Below, in pieces: positions 21,435-29,094 of a DNA stretch of 29,094 bases. The stretch is from a virus. A program made the position numbers and the translations under genes. Position 1 is the stretch's first letter; each line of letters opens with the position of its first letter. The stretch is from IMG/VR virus record IMGVR_UViG_3300035698_001363, positions 1 to 29,094 of that record; one strand, written 5' to 3'. The notes beneath the pieces were generated by a model. That model was given only the letters and a program-made list of their open reading frames with translations. It was not told the DNA's origin and did no database searches.

Positions 21435-21445
21435 GTAATTAATTA

Positions 21446-21454
21446 TGTTATAAT
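21446..21454 (+). promoter_or_regulatory. extended -10 promoter TGTTATAAT (leaderless)
   Basis: TGTTATAAT, then AAATTT, then ATG 21461: six-base spacing again. It starts the connector and tail block with a predicted leaderless transcript. Confidence 0.65.
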
Positions 21455-21460
21455 AAATTT

Positions 21461-22036
21461 ATGAAAGGATATACATCAAAACAAGCAGTGGAGAATTATA
21501 CTCTCCAAACAATAGATTCATCATTTGATACTCAGATACAATCGTGGATCGAGTCTATAGAAAAGTTTATAGACCAGAGAACTGGCCGGAATTTTGTCGC
21601 AGACGCATCAAATACAGAAAAAGTGTATGATGGTAACGGAAAAATAGAATTGATTATAGATGACTTTATGTCTATAACAAAGCTAGAAATAGGAGAAGAT
21701 ACTAAAACAGAAATAGATTCAGATGATTATAGGATCTATCCGAACAATGATACTCCTAAAAGGAAGCTACAATTAAAAGATGGCTATTTTACTACTGGAC
21801 ATCAGAACGTAACTGTCACAGGTAAATTTGGTTATTCGACAGCATGCCCGGCAGATGTTACTTTAGCGGCCACAGTGTTAGTAGCAGGAGTAACAGGATA
21901 CGCAGATGATACCAAAGGAAAGGTCAGAAGTGAAAGCATCGGTAGATTCACAGTTGCATATCAGACAGAACAAGGATGGGAAGATTTCAGAAATGCTATA
22001 ATGATTTTAGATTCTTATAAGAAATACCACTTTTAA
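21461..22036 (+). CDS. head-tail connector / adaptor protein
   Basis: The protein has the gp6-like adaptor pattern: an N-terminal helix pair (DTQIQSWIESIEKFIDQRTGRNF, about 24-46), a beta middle (YDGNGKIELIIDDFMSITKLEIG, DYRIYPN), then helices with CPADVTLAATVLVAGVTGYA and a C-terminal AIMILDSYKKYHF. These proteins form a ring below the portal. At 191 residues it is longer than the minimal 100-residue HK97 gp6 and resembles the longer adaptors. The next gene starts one base after its stop, as is usual in connector operons. Confidence 0.78.
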   Translation: MKGYTSKQAVENYTLQTIDSSFDTQIQSWIESIEKFIDQRTGRNFVADASNTEKVYDGNGKIELIIDDFMSITKLEIGEDTKTEIDSDDYRIYPNNDTPKRKLQLKDGYFTTGHQNVTVTGKFGYSTACPADVTLAATVLVAGVTGYADDTKGKVRSESIGRFTVAYQTEQGWEDFRNAIMILDSYKKYHF

Positions 22037-22037
22037 T

Positions 22038-22358
22038 ATGTCAATACAAACTTATTATAATAAGAGTGTGACGGTTAACAGATTAGTTCCAATAGAAGTA
22101 GGTAGTAATAAAAAAGATTATGTAAGTAACATAACAAACCTAGCATGTCAGATTCAACCGTTAGATCCAAGCATTACTCAGAACGCTAGTGCTTTTGGTA
22201 AAGACAAATTAATGTTTTGCTCGGTAGTTGATATAGTAGAGGGAGATCGAGTTGTAGATGGATCAGATACTTATGAAGTAGCAGGTGTAGAAGTTTATGA
22301 TGATTTATCTCAGGCATCAGATCACATGGAAATTATACTAAGAATTTTTAAATCATAA
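22038..22358 (+). CDS. head closure / stopper protein
   Basis: A 106-residue beta protein starting SIQTYYNKSVTVNRLVPIE and ending GDRVVDGSDTYEVAGVEVYDD...HMEIILRIFK, the shape and size of phage head-tail joining stoppers (SPP1 gp16, HK97 gp7 type). It closes the channel after packaging and gives the docking face for the tail. Its stop overlaps the next ATG by one base (TAATG). Confidence 0.75.
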   Translation: MSIQTYYNKSVTVNRLVPIEVGSNKKDYVSNITNLACQIQPLDPSITQNASAFGKDKLMFCSVVDIVEGDRVVDGSDTYEVAGVEVYDDLSQASDHMEIILRIFKS

Positions 22359-22804
22359 TGATTACAATAAGGATTAATAATTTAAAAGATATAGAGTTAG
22401 CATTTAAACAAGTACCTTTAAAATTAGCAACCAACCTGAATAAAGCGATCAATAGAATAATAAAGAAAGTAGAGAGCAGTGCTAAAAAGGAAGCTCCAGT
22501 AAACAAACAATCAGGTGGTGGTAATTTAAGACAGAGCATCACTTCAAGGATGACAAGTCCGACTGGTGGTTTAGTAAATGTTGGAGCAAAGTATGCAACT
22601 TTTGTGCATGAGGGTACAAGACCTCATATAATTAGAATAAAAAATAAAAGGGTATTGGCAAATAAAAGGAGTGGGAGAGTATTCGGAACAGTAGTGAAAC
22701 ATCCAGGAACGAGGGCCAATCCATTTTTACAAAGAGCAGTAGACAAGGAGCAAGCATTTATAGATAGTGAATTTAAAAAGGCTGTAGAAAGATCAATAAA
22801 ATAA
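22358..22804 (+). CDS. HK97 gp10-like neck/tail-completion protein
   Basis: Typical features of the HK97 gp10 family are an N-terminal helical stretch (LKDIELAFKQVPLKLATNLNKA), the motif SAKKEAPVNKQSGGGNLRQSI at about 47-67, VGAKYATFVHEGTRPHII (about 76-93), and HPGTRANPFLQRAV (about 116-129). The family joins tail to head or completes the tail end. It lies in the conserved order adaptor, stopper, gp10-like, terminator. Confidence 0.85.
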   Translation: MITIRINNLKDIELAFKQVPLKLATNLNKAINRIIKKVESSAKKEAPVNKQSGGGNLRQSITSRMTSPTGGLVNVGAKYATFVHEGTRPHIIRIKNKRVLANKRSGRVFGTVVKHPGTRANPFLQRAVDKEQAFIDSEFKKAVERSIK

Positions 22805-22808
22805 ATAT

Positions 22809-23231
22809 ATGACATCAAATTTTAAAGAAATAAGAGCGGCGATCGTAGCCAAACTTTTAGAGTTAGATACGGTGCAAGAGAGTTGGGGATATGATAAAAG
22901 TATATTTGATGGATTTCCTGCATTGGTTGTAGTGCCTAGTGATAATGAAGCAGACTACGGATCGACAGATAAAGATAGAATAGTATTCAATTTTAAACTA
23001 AGAGCATATTATATTGTAAAAAATGAGAGTGAGATGTCAGCAGGAGAAACAGCATTGGAAGAAGTAGTAGATGAAATTTTAAATACATTCAGAAAGAGAA
23101 ATGTTCTAGGATCAGTATGTGACTGGGTAGATCCTGCTCCAAGTATTTGGGAGTATGAAACCAGAGGAGATGCGGTCTATAGAACAGCAGAGGTAAGTTT
23201 AAGATGTGTCAAGTATATATCAAAAACATAA
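22809..23231 (+). CDS. tail terminator protein
   Basis: A 140-residue alpha/beta protein with N-terminal helix (NFKEIRAAIVAKLLELDTV), strands PALVVVPSDN and RIVFNFKLRAYYIV, a long helix (ETALEEVVDEILNTFRKR) and a last strand YRTAEVSLRCVKYI. Size, fold pattern and place just before the tail tube gene fit the tail terminator, which caps the tube and sets its finished length together with the tape measure. No highly specific motif was found, so the call relies on pattern and order. Confidence 0.72.
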   Translation: MTSNFKEIRAAIVAKLLELDTVQESWGYDKSIFDGFPALVVVPSDNEADYGSTDKDRIVFNFKLRAYYIVKNESEMSAGETALEEVVDEILNTFRKRNVLGSVCDWVDPAPSIWEYETRGDAVYRTAEVSLRCVKYISKT

Positions 23232-23236
23232 AAATG

Positions 23237-23245
23237 TGCTATAAT
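23237..23245 (+). promoter_or_regulatory. extended -10 promoter TGCTATAAT before tail tube gene
   Basis: TGCTATAAT is 33 bases before ATG 23279, so the transcript would have a leader of about 27 nt made of A/T-rich sequence without Shine-Dalgarno. It gives extra transcription to the abundant tail tube gene. Confidence 0.6.
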
Positions 23246-23278
23246 AAAAGTACAGATTAAATAATTAATAATAAAATT

Positions 23279-24271
23279 ATGAGTTTACTAAAAGGAGAAG
23301 ATATAAACTTAGGAGTTGGTATCGAATCAACAAGGGGTATAGCAGTAAGTCCTCAAGGTTGGATTCCTGCTAGATCTCCAAGTGGAGTCACAGTAGAGGT
23401 TTTAAAAGCCTTAATTAAAGAGACAAAGGCATCAAATATGTCTAGTCAAGGTTCGGAAGTAGTACAGAGAAAAGCTATCGGAGATTTAGAATTTAACGTT
23501 AGAGCAGAAATGATCGGTTATATTCTAAAAAGTTTATTAGGAAAATGTACAACTGCATCAGTTTACGGTACAGTGAACGATCATACGTTTGAAATTTTAG
23601 GTAACAATCCTCAATTTCCAACTCTAGCGTTAGGTTTATCACAACCAAACTTACAGGATTACGTTTATAATGGAGTGCTAGTTAATTCATTAGAATTGAA
23701 AACACCAGTAGAAGATCTAGTAAATGCTACTATTAATTTTGAAGGTAGAGATGAAACAGAGATAGTAGATTATATTCCATCATTTAACAGCACAGATTAT
23801 TTATTCAGACCATGGGAAATAACAATTAAACTAGCAACAAATCTAGCAGGGCTAGCGGCTGCCGAAGCAATAGACATGAAAGAATTTAGTTTGAATATAA
23901 AGAATAACGGTAAGACACAACAGAACATTGGAACTATAACACCAACAGATGTGATTGCAGGTTTATTAGATATCGAGGGTAGTTTAGTAATTGATTATGA
24001 GGGAGATACATATCACGACCTTTATAAAGATGGTGCATACAGAGCAATGCAGATACAGATGGCAAGAGCAGATGTTGATCTAGGTGGTGGATATAATCCA
24101 ACAATCACAATTCAATTAGCAAAGGTATCATTCGAGAGTTCAAAACCAGATAGACCACTAGACGATATAGTAAAAGATGCTCTTGAGTTCAAAGCTCATT
24201 ATTCAGATACAGATTCAGAAGCAATAAATGTAGTAGTTAGAAACACAGTAGCAAGTTACGTTACTGCATAA
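23279..24271 (+). CDS. major tail tube protein
   Basis: At 330 residues it matches the larger tail tube family: the N-terminal VGIESTRGIAVSPQGWIPARS, central IGDLEFNVRAEMIGYILKSLLG, YVYNGVLVNSLELKTPVEDLVNATINFEGRD (about 140-170), and SLNIKNNGKTQQNIGTITPTDV. The strand-rich, hydrophilic make-up fits stacked hexamer rings. It has a promoter of its own, as expected for a high-copy protein. No Ig-like add-on domain is seen at the C-terminus. Confidence 0.82.
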   Translation: MSLLKGEDINLGVGIESTRGIAVSPQGWIPARSPSGVTVEVLKALIKETKASNMSSQGSEVVQRKAIGDLEFNVRAEMIGYILKSLLGKCTTASVYGTVNDHTFEILGNNPQFPTLALGLSQPNLQDYVYNGVLVNSLELKTPVEDLVNATINFEGRDETEIVDYIPSFNSTDYLFRPWEITIKLATNLAGLAAAEAIDMKEFSLNIKNNGKTQQNIGTITPTDVIAGLLDIEGSLVIDYEGDTYHDLYKDGAYRAMQIQMARADVDLGGGYNPTITIQLAKVSFESSKPDRPLDDIVKDALEFKAHYSDTDSEAINVVVRNTVASYVTA

Positions 24272-24300
24272 GATAAATTAATCAACATAAAACAACAACT

Positions 24301-24648
24301 ATGAAATCACCAACACAAATTATAAAGACACAGATATCCAAACTAGACGTAGAAATTAAAGATTGGATCACAGGATCGGAAGCAGAATACATTGATGAAG
24401 CATTAATGTCAGGAATAGATGTTAAACCAGACATGAAGAATAAATCAGCTACTTTTGAAAAGTTTGATTTGAAATCTATTAAAGAAGAAACTCACAGAGA
24501 AATAGAAAAGTTTATAGTCTCAGTAGATAAAGAAACAAAGGATGTAGCTAAATTGGTTGGAGACCTCCCGGCAGAAGATTACGAATTTATTAAATCAGAG
24601 ATATCAAAAAGACGTAAAAAAAAACTAACAGATCAGGTTGGCCAATAA
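24301..24648 (+). CDS. tail assembly chaperone, short form (G-like)
   Basis: A 115-residue helical, acidic protein between tail tube and tape measure genes, the position of tail assembly chaperones such as lambda gpG. Pattern: KSPTQIIKTQISKLDVEIKDWITGSEAEYID, a middle of polar residues, then LPAEDYEFIKSEISKRRKKK. Near its end nine A residues (24616-24624) offer a slippery site for -1 frameshifting into the frame that continues to 24779. Most ribosomes would stop at 24648 to give this short form. The protein coats the tape measure during tail assembly. Confidence 0.75.
   Translation: MKSPTQIIKTQISKLDVEIKDWITGSEAEYIDEALMSGIDVKPDMKNKSATFEKFDLKSIKEETHREIEKFIVSVDKETKDVAKLVGDLPAEDYEFIKSEISKRRKKKLTDQVGQ
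24618..24624 (+). promoter_or_regulatory. -1 programmed frameshift site A AAA AAA
   Basis: In the frame of the gene at 24301 the codons are CGT AAA AAA AAA CTA, so the heptamer A-AAA-AAA fits the X-XXY-YYZ rule. In the -1 frame a TAA lies just before (24615-24617), and the frame is then open from 24618 to the stop at 24777-24779. This is the lambda G/GT arrangement in the expected gene. Confidence 0.7.
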
Positions 24649-24779
24649 GGACTATCGTTAATATCATAATGTCTACTGGTTGGGATTATCATACTTTGAT
24701 GAGACAACCTGAATGGCTCATCGTGGAAGTCAACGATGAGATTAAGAGACAGGTAGAATATATTAATAAGAAAAAATAG
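24624..24779 (+). CDS. tail assembly chaperone frameshift extension (T-like)
   Basis: After a -1 shift at 24618-24624, translation would continue with TNRSGWPIRTIVNII and then MSTGWDYHTLMRQPEWLIVE up to the TAG at 24777-24779, making a fusion of about 159 residues. The part W-D-Y-H-T-L-M-R-Q-P-E-W resembles the T domain of other chaperones, where a tryptophan/tyrosine segment precedes a short helix. The ATG at 24669 is also a possible independent start for a 36-residue protein, but the absence of stops between the slippery site and that ATG favours fusion. Confidence 0.65.
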   Translation, partial: TNRSGWPIRTIVNIIMSTGWDYHTLMRQPEWLIVEVNDEIKRQVEYINKKK

Positions 24780-24781
24780 TC

Positions 24782-26659
24782 ATGGCTGATACAAGAAAAT
24801 TACAATTCATAGTAGATGCTGAAGATAGAACTAAAGCAGTTTTCGCTAAGGTAAATAAAAGCTTAGATACAGTACAGGGAAAACTCAAGACAATGAAGCC
24901 GACATTTAAGAAGATGGCGCTAGCAGGTACCGTCGCTTTTGGCGCTGTAAGTGCAGGTGTTGGTATAGCAATAAAAAGTGCTTCGGATTTAGGAGAAAGT
25001 ATTAATGCTGTGGAGGTAGTATTTGGTGAAGCATCAGAGGGGATCTTAAGATTAGGTGAAGATGCGGCCAAGTCGGTTGGATTATCAAGAGAAGAATTTA
25101 ATGGTTTATCAGTTCAGTTTAGTAACTTCGCTCAAATAGTAGCAGGAGATGGTGGCGATGTTGTTAATACAATGGATGACTTGACAGGGAGAGCGGCCGA
25201 TTTTGCTTCGGTTATGAATATAGATGTAGCAAATGCGGCGACATTATTCCAATCAGGATTAGCAGGACAGACAGAACCATTGAGAAGATATGGTATAGAT
25301 TTGTCAGCGGCGGCCGTTAATAATCATGCATTAGCAACTGGAATCATTGAAACAGATAGGGAACTGACAGAGTCAGAAAAGGTACAGGCTCGGTATTCAT
25401 TATTAATGGAATCAACGGCAAAGACCCAAGGAGATTTTGCTAACACTAGTGACAGCCTAGCAAACAGACAGAGGATATTAAAAGCAACGATCACCAACGT
25501 GACGGCCAAGCTTGGAGATTCGTTCGTACCAATTATTGAAAAGATACTTGAAAAGGTTGCACCGATGATAGAAAAACTATCTGATTGGATAGAACAGAAC
25601 CCTGAATTGGCTAGGAATATAATAATAGCAGTAGGAGCAATAGCAGGATTGGTGGCAGTGGTTGGAACATTAGGTTTAGTTTTACCGGCAATTATAGCAG
25701 GGTTCACATTTCTAACGGGCCCAGTAGGATTAGTTATATTAGGGATCACAGCATTAATAGCTGTGGGAGTTTTGCTTTATAAGAACTGGGATACAATAAA
25801 AGCTAAGGTAGTGGAGATATGGACTGCGATAGGTACATTTTTTAGTGAAACATGGAAGTCAATCACTAATGGAATATCAACAGCATGGAATGGAATAATG
25901 AATTTTTTTAATACAATATGGGAAGCAATAAAAGAAACATTCAATTTTTATACTGCGTTTATAGTTGGGTTAACAATAGCAATTTTTGACGCATTAGGAA
26001 TAGATATTATACAAGTGTTCACAGACATAGGTGATTTTTTAAATAGATTTTGGGAGGGTACTAAAGAAGTGTTTAATGATTCGATGGAGTGGATTAAGAA
26101 TTTATGGAATACAGTATGGGGAGCAATGTCAAGTTTCTTAACTCCAATTTGGGATACAATAAAATCAGTAATAGGAAAAGGATGGACTTGGATATCAGAG
26201 AAGTTTAGTCAGGCAACAAAACCAATATCAGATGCATGGGGTAAGATGTGGGAGGGATTCACAAACGTAGCAACATTAGCATGGGAGGGAGTAAAAAATG
26301 TAGTAAAGGGAAGTATCAATTGGATCATAGAAAAGATCAATAGTTTTATAAATGCAGTTAATAGCATAGCAAAAAAGGGAGCAGGAGTGGTTGGAATAGA
26401 TGCACCACAAATTGGAACGATTCCATTATTAGGTAATGGTGGTGTTGTTAGAAAACCAACTCTAGCAATGATTGGAGAGTCTGGGCCAGAAGCAGTTATA
26501 CCTTTAAATAGAGCATTTGCAGGAGCAGTAGGTGGAGGATCAAATGTAAATATAAATTTAACTATAACTGGTAATGAATTTTTTGGTGAGGATGGAATTG
26601 CAGATAGAGTCGGTGATCAATTAATTAAAAGAATAAAAGATATAGTCAAAATAGGATGA
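24782..26659 (+). CDS. tail tape measure protein
   Basis: The N-terminal half has the phage tail tape measure domain (ADTRKLQFIVDAEDRTKAVFAKVNKSL, SASDLGESINAVEVVFGEA, MNIDVANAATLFQSGLAGQ, ARYSLLMESTAKTQGDF). A hydrophobic block at about 280-335 (ARNIIIAVGAIAGLVAVVG and following) may insert in the host membrane. Then come Trp-rich helical repeats (WDTIK, WKSIT, WNGIM, WEAIK, WEGTK, WNTVW) and a C-terminal GGVVRKPTLAMIGESGPEAVIPL. 625 residues is short, which by the usual 0.15 nm per residue would mean a tail of roughly 90 nm. Confidence 0.9.
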   Translation: MADTRKLQFIVDAEDRTKAVFAKVNKSLDTVQGKLKTMKPTFKKMALAGTVAFGAVSAGVGIAIKSASDLGESINAVEVVFGEASEGILRLGEDAAKSVGLSREEFNGLSVQFSNFAQIVAGDGGDVVNTMDDLTGRAADFASVMNIDVANAATLFQSGLAGQTEPLRRYGIDLSAAAVNNHALATGIIETDRELTESEKVQARYSLLMESTAKTQGDFANTSDSLANRQRILKATITNVTAKLGDSFVPIIEKILEKVAPMIEKLSDWIEQNPELARNIIIAVGAIAGLVAVVGTLGLVLPAIIAGFTFLTGPVGLVILGITALIAVGVLLYKNWDTIKAKVVEIWTAIGTFFSETWKSITNGISTAWNGIMNFFNTIWEAIKETFNFYTAFIVGLTIAIFDALGIDIIQVFTDIGDFLNRFWEGTKEVFNDSMEWIKNLWNTVWGAMSSFLTPIWDTIKSVIGKGWTWISEKFSQATKPISDAWGKMWEGFTNVATLAWEGVKNVVKGSINWIIEKINSFINAVNSIAKKGAGVVGIDAPQIGTIPLLGNGGVVRKPTLAMIGESGPEAVIPLNRAFAGAVGGGSNVNINLTITGNEFFGEDGIADRVGDQLIKRIKDIVKIG

Positions 26660-28149
26660 TAATTATAAGCATAGATTCAGTAGACAAATCCAGTATCATA
26701 GAATTTGGATCTGTCAAAAAGAGAGATGCTATCAATCAACAGGTTGATACTTTAAGTTTTGATATCATATATCATGTAGGACAAACATTTAGACCAGAAG
26801 CTAACAGCGATGTTATATTAATGAACGGAGCAACAAAAGAGTTCGGTGGAACGATAAGCAGTGTAGATAAAATAGTTAAAGACAATGACAAAGTTTTATA
26901 TAAAGTTAAGTGTCAAGATCACAGCTACGATTTAGATCGATACATAGTTAACGAGGGATACGAAAGTGAGACTGTGGATGACATCATCGCAGATATGATA
27001 ACTAACTTTACAGATGGTAGTTTTACAGGAACGAATGTAGATTGTGATTTAGAAATAACAAAAGTAACGTTTGATAGAATATCGTTCATGGATTCATTAA
27101 AAAAGCTCTCAGACTTAACAGGATACAATTATTATGTAGATTATGATAAAGATATCCACTTTTTTAAAAAGAACGCAGAATTGGCAAGTTTTGGGCTCAC
27201 AGACGGAGGTGGCAATCATATCACACAGAGCCTACACATAACGGATGATCTATCACAGATAAGGAATCGAGTGTTTATAAAAGGTGGAGAGATCGAGGGA
27301 AGCTCTAGAACAGAGTATTTTGATGGTGACGGTGCTAAAGAGTTATTCAGATTAGGTAATAAGTTTGCTTCGAAACCAACTGTTGAAGTTGGCAGTGTAG
27401 CAAAAACAGTTGGAATTGATTTTTTAGATGATGAGGGTAGCTTTGATTGCTTCTGGGATTACAACCAAAAGTATATAAGATTTAAAAGCACAACAACACC
27501 GGGAGCAGGAAGTGATAACGTAACAGTGGCAGGAATACCTTTATATAATTTAGTAATTCAAGCAGAAGATCCTGATTCGATATTAGACTATGGAGTATTT
27601 GAATTTGCTAAAACAGATAAAACTTTACAGAGTAGAGATCAAGCTGTAGGTTATGCAAAGGCACAACTAGAAGCATATAAAGACGGAGTCACCGAGGGAT
27701 CATTTCAAACATATAAGGATGGGTTAAGAAGCGGCCAAGTGATAAATATAAACTCTACGATTTTAAATGTTGATGATGACTATTTAATTCAAAGTGTCAG
27801 TTTTAGTATGATATCAAAAGATGTTTTTGTTTATAGTGTCAAGCTAGCAACATTAAGAACAGTTACTCTAATTGATTTCTTAGTTGATCTATTAAAGAGT
27901 GAAGATAGATTAATACAAGAGAGTGGTGAGACAATTATAGAAAAAACAGTATTCCCAATTGAAGAAGTAAGATTTGGAGAAGTGGTTGATATAAATACAG
28001 ATGATGTACCAATAGCAGAAGATATTGAGATAGCTGATGATTTAACAGTTCAAGCATTAGACTATGATGTTGAATTTGTATTAGGACCATTAGGAGTGCC
28101 ATCAGGAACTAAAAGAATTTTTATATTGGACGGTTCACGTTTAATATGA
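26656..28149 (+). CDS. tail hub / baseplate protein (gp27/Tal-like)
   Basis: Starts in a 4-bp overlap with the tape measure gene. The order of domains suits a tail hub: a beta barrel (SIIEFGSVKKRDAINQQVDTLSFDI), the DHSYDLDRYIVNEGYESETVDDIIADMI helical part (about 90-118), FDRISFMDSLKKLSDLTGYNYYVDYDKDIHFF (about 137-168), and later DLSQIRNRVFIKGG and the DYLIQSVSFSMISKD barrel strand. These patterns occur in Tal/gp27-type hub domains that close the tube tip. No peptidase or lysozyme domain is attached. The C-terminal 90 residues are acidic and may bind the next proteins. Confidence 0.72.
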   Translation: MIIISIDSVDKSSIIEFGSVKKRDAINQQVDTLSFDIIYHVGQTFRPEANSDVILMNGATKEFGGTISSVDKIVKDNDKVLYKVKCQDHSYDLDRYIVNEGYESETVDDIIADMITNFTDGSFTGTNVDCDLEITKVTFDRISFMDSLKKLSDLTGYNYYVDYDKDIHFFKKNAELASFGLTDGGGNHITQSLHITDDLSQIRNRVFIKGGEIEGSSRTEYFDGDGAKELFRLGNKFASKPTVEVGSVAKTVGIDFLDDEGSFDCFWDYNQKYIRFKSTTTPGAGSDNVTVAGIPLYNLVIQAEDPDSILDYGVFEFAKTDKTLQSRDQAVGYAKAQLEAYKDGVTEGSFQTYKDGLRSGQVININSTILNVDDDYLIQSVSFSMISKDVFVYSVKLATLRTVTLIDFLVDLLKSEDRLIQESGETIIEKTVFPIEEVRFGEVVDINTDDVPIAEDIEIADDLTVQALDYDVEFVLGPLGVPSGTKRIFILDGSRLI

Positions 28150-28154
28150 TTTTA

Positions 28155-28163
28155 TGCTATAAT
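28155..28163 (+). promoter_or_regulatory. extended -10 promoter TGCTATAAT before distal tail genes
   Basis: TGCTATAAT lies 20 bases ahead of ATG 28184, with an A/T-rich leader of about 14 nt and no ribosome-site purine run. It begins the last transcription block visible. Confidence 0.6.
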
Positions 28164-28183
28164 ATAAACGTAATAATAATACT

Positions 28184-28693
28184 ATGATAGATAAAGAATT
28201 TTTAGAAAAAGTCAAAAACATAAAGGCAACAATTAAAGGAAAGGTTGGGGCTTTAGGTGTTTATAGATTTACTTTAGAAAATCCTGATGGATCTAAAGAA
28301 GTTAAGTGGTATCAGAATTTAATAATGCAGGACGCTTTTGAAATGATATTAAATAACATGGTTGATCCAACTCCTGATAACGACATGCTTATATCTCATT
28401 GTGATTTAGGAGATGATGACACAGCAGTCACAATCAATGATTCAGTATTAGGAAATGAAGTATATCGGAACGCAGTAGCTTCAATGACTTCGGCTGTTAA
28501 CATTGGATATGTTACAGCTTTTTTTGATCAAACAGAGGTTAGCGGAACATTTAAAGAAGCTGGATTTGTAAGTGATGGAAGTGGATCGATTGACACTGGA
28601 GTATTAGTTAGTCATGTAAATATCGACGTCACAAAATCAGCAGTTCAAAAATTAACTATTGATTGGACTTTAACATTAATTAATACGCCTTAA
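28184..28693 (+). CDS. putative distal tail structural protein, 169 aa
   Basis: The pattern GVYRFTLENPDGSKEVKWYQNLIMQDAFEMILNNM, then ISHCDLGDDDTAVTINDSVLGNEVYRNAV, TAFFDQTEVSGTFKEAGFVSDGSGSIDTGVLVSHV and a last KLTIDWTLTLIN is common in phage proteins encoded after tail hub genes and annotated as tail fibre-associated. Beta-rich, no signal. It may form a tail-tip shell or fibre base. Name and exact role are uncertain, but a virion location is likely. Confidence 0.6.
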   Translation: MIDKEFLEKVKNIKATIKGKVGALGVYRFTLENPDGSKEVKWYQNLIMQDAFEMILNNMVDPTPDNDMLISHCDLGDDDTAVTINDSVLGNEVYRNAVASMTSAVNIGYVTAFFDQTEVSGTFKEAGFVSDGSGSIDTGVLVSHVNIDVTKSAVQKLTIDWTLTLINTP

Positions 28694-28697
28694 ATAT

Positions 28698-29094
28698 ATG
28701 GTAGATTTTCCAGTAGAACATGTATCTTTAGAGGGATTGGAGGCTGATTATATTAATCGGTTAGTTTTAGCAGCTGGATCTAAAGTTTTAACAGCAGGAG
28801 AAACAATAGCCGGTGAAACATTACCAGTAGCAGTTTATCAAGATACTTCTGATAATAAGATTTATAATTGTGATGCAAACGATATAACTAAAATAAATTT
28901 TTTAGGTTTTGCTATTTCTACAGCAGACGATACAGAAGATATATCTGTTCAAGGTAATGGAATAGTTAGCGGATTTTCTTCATTAGATGAGGGAGAACCA
29001 TATTATGTTCAGGACGATGGTAGTATTGGAAAAGTTAAAGGTACTATTGAGATTTTAGTTGGTAAAGCAATTAGTGAAACTGAATTATTAATAA
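28698..29094 (+). CDS. putative tail structural protein, N-terminal part (runs off window)
   Basis: Opens with ATG 28698 after TAAATAT, 4 bp beyond the previous stop, and stays open to the edge (132 codons visible). The sequence is beta-rich: EADYINRLVLAAGSKVLTAGETIAGETLPVAVYQ, INFLGFAISTADDTEDISVQGNGIVSGF, LDEGEPYYVQDDGSIGK and VGKAISETELLI. The element G-x-x-x-G-F...GE-x-Y-Y-V-x-D-x-G...VG-x-A-x-S-x-T-x-L-L-I is a repeated module in phage fibre and spike proteins. The rest of the gene lies outside, so length and receptor-binding part cannot be judged. Confidence 0.65.
   Translation, partial: MVDFPVEHVSLEGLEADYINRLVLAAGSKVLTAGETIAGETLPVAVYQDTSDNKIYNCDANDITKINFLGFAISTADDTEDISVQGNGIVSGFSSLDEGEPYYVQDDGSIGKVKGTIEILVGKAISETELLI

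Noticed and set aside
25324-25749. 141-codon open frame on the minus strand
   Set aside because: Lies entirely within the tape measure gene; composition is the mirror of the + strand codons and it has no neighbours or start signals on that strand.
1-29094. Recoded genetic code (TGA or TAG as sense)
   Set aside because: TGA and TAG end genes normally (for example TGA at 6020-6022, TAG at 24777-24779), and no conserved gene needs read-through except the broken methylase, which is a frame change.
1-29094. Integrase, repressor, att site or lysis genes
   Set aside because: None could be supported; the tRNA-like gene alone is not evidence for an attachment site.

Overview
The window is a stretch of a tailed double-stranded DNA bacteriophage (or prophage) genome of the long-tailed siphovirus type. 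It has an HK97-type capsid set, a head-tail connector series, a tail tube protein, a tape measure protein and no sheath gene. Every convincing gene is on the + strand, packed with 1-41 bp overlaps or short gaps, and the DNA is clearly AT-rich. TGA, TAA and TAG all act as stops, so the code is standard. No integrase, repressor or lysis gene is visible, so lifestyle cannot be read here. Most genes lack a Shine-Dalgarno sequence. Several have the extended -10 box TGNTATAAT exactly six bases before ATG, which predicts leaderless mRNAs. This, with the A/T-only starts, suggests a host using leaderless, extended -10 expression. A Patescibacteria/CPR host is my guess from memory of such genomes, not something the window proves.

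Region 1 (1-3.2 kb) is accessory/early: the end of a RecB-like PD-(D/E)XK nuclease, a TM2-domain membrane protein, a zinc-ribbon protein, a YopX-family protein, an HNH-like protein, an odd tRNA-like gene and a SAM methyltransferase. Region 2 (3.1-3.45 kb) is a structured intergenic stretch with hairpins, a minus-strand terminator and a possible small RNA. Region 3 (3.4-5.5 kb) holds a tiny membrane peptide, a NinB-like recombination protein, an HNH endonuclease and a winged-helix replication initiator.

Region 4 (5.5-9.2 kb) is a glycan or modification cassette: a methyltransferase-like protein, two GT-A glycosyltransferases, a LicD-family phosphotransferase and a CDP-alcohol cytidylyltransferase. 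Together they could make a CDP-activated alcohol and attach phospho-alcohol and sugars to some acceptor. Region 5 (9.2-11.1 kb) has a ParB-domain/DNA methyltransferase fusion followed by a second DNA methyltransferase broken by deletion and frameshift.

Region 6 (11.2-17.6 kb) is packaging and head: small and large terminase with a 155-bp dual-coding overlap, a portal-MuF fusion, prohead protease and major capsid protein. Region 7 (17.6-21.4 kb) is an unusual insert between capsid and connector genes: a candidate decoration protein, a zinc-finger-like protein, a gene behind a 5' hairpin, a collar-domain fibre protein and a 582-residue protein built of 38 tandem 14-residue units. Region 8 (21.4-29.1 kb) is connector, stopper, gp10-like neck protein, tail terminator, tail tube, tail assembly chaperone with a -1 frameshift site, tape measure, tail hub and two distal structural proteins, the last cut by the window edge.
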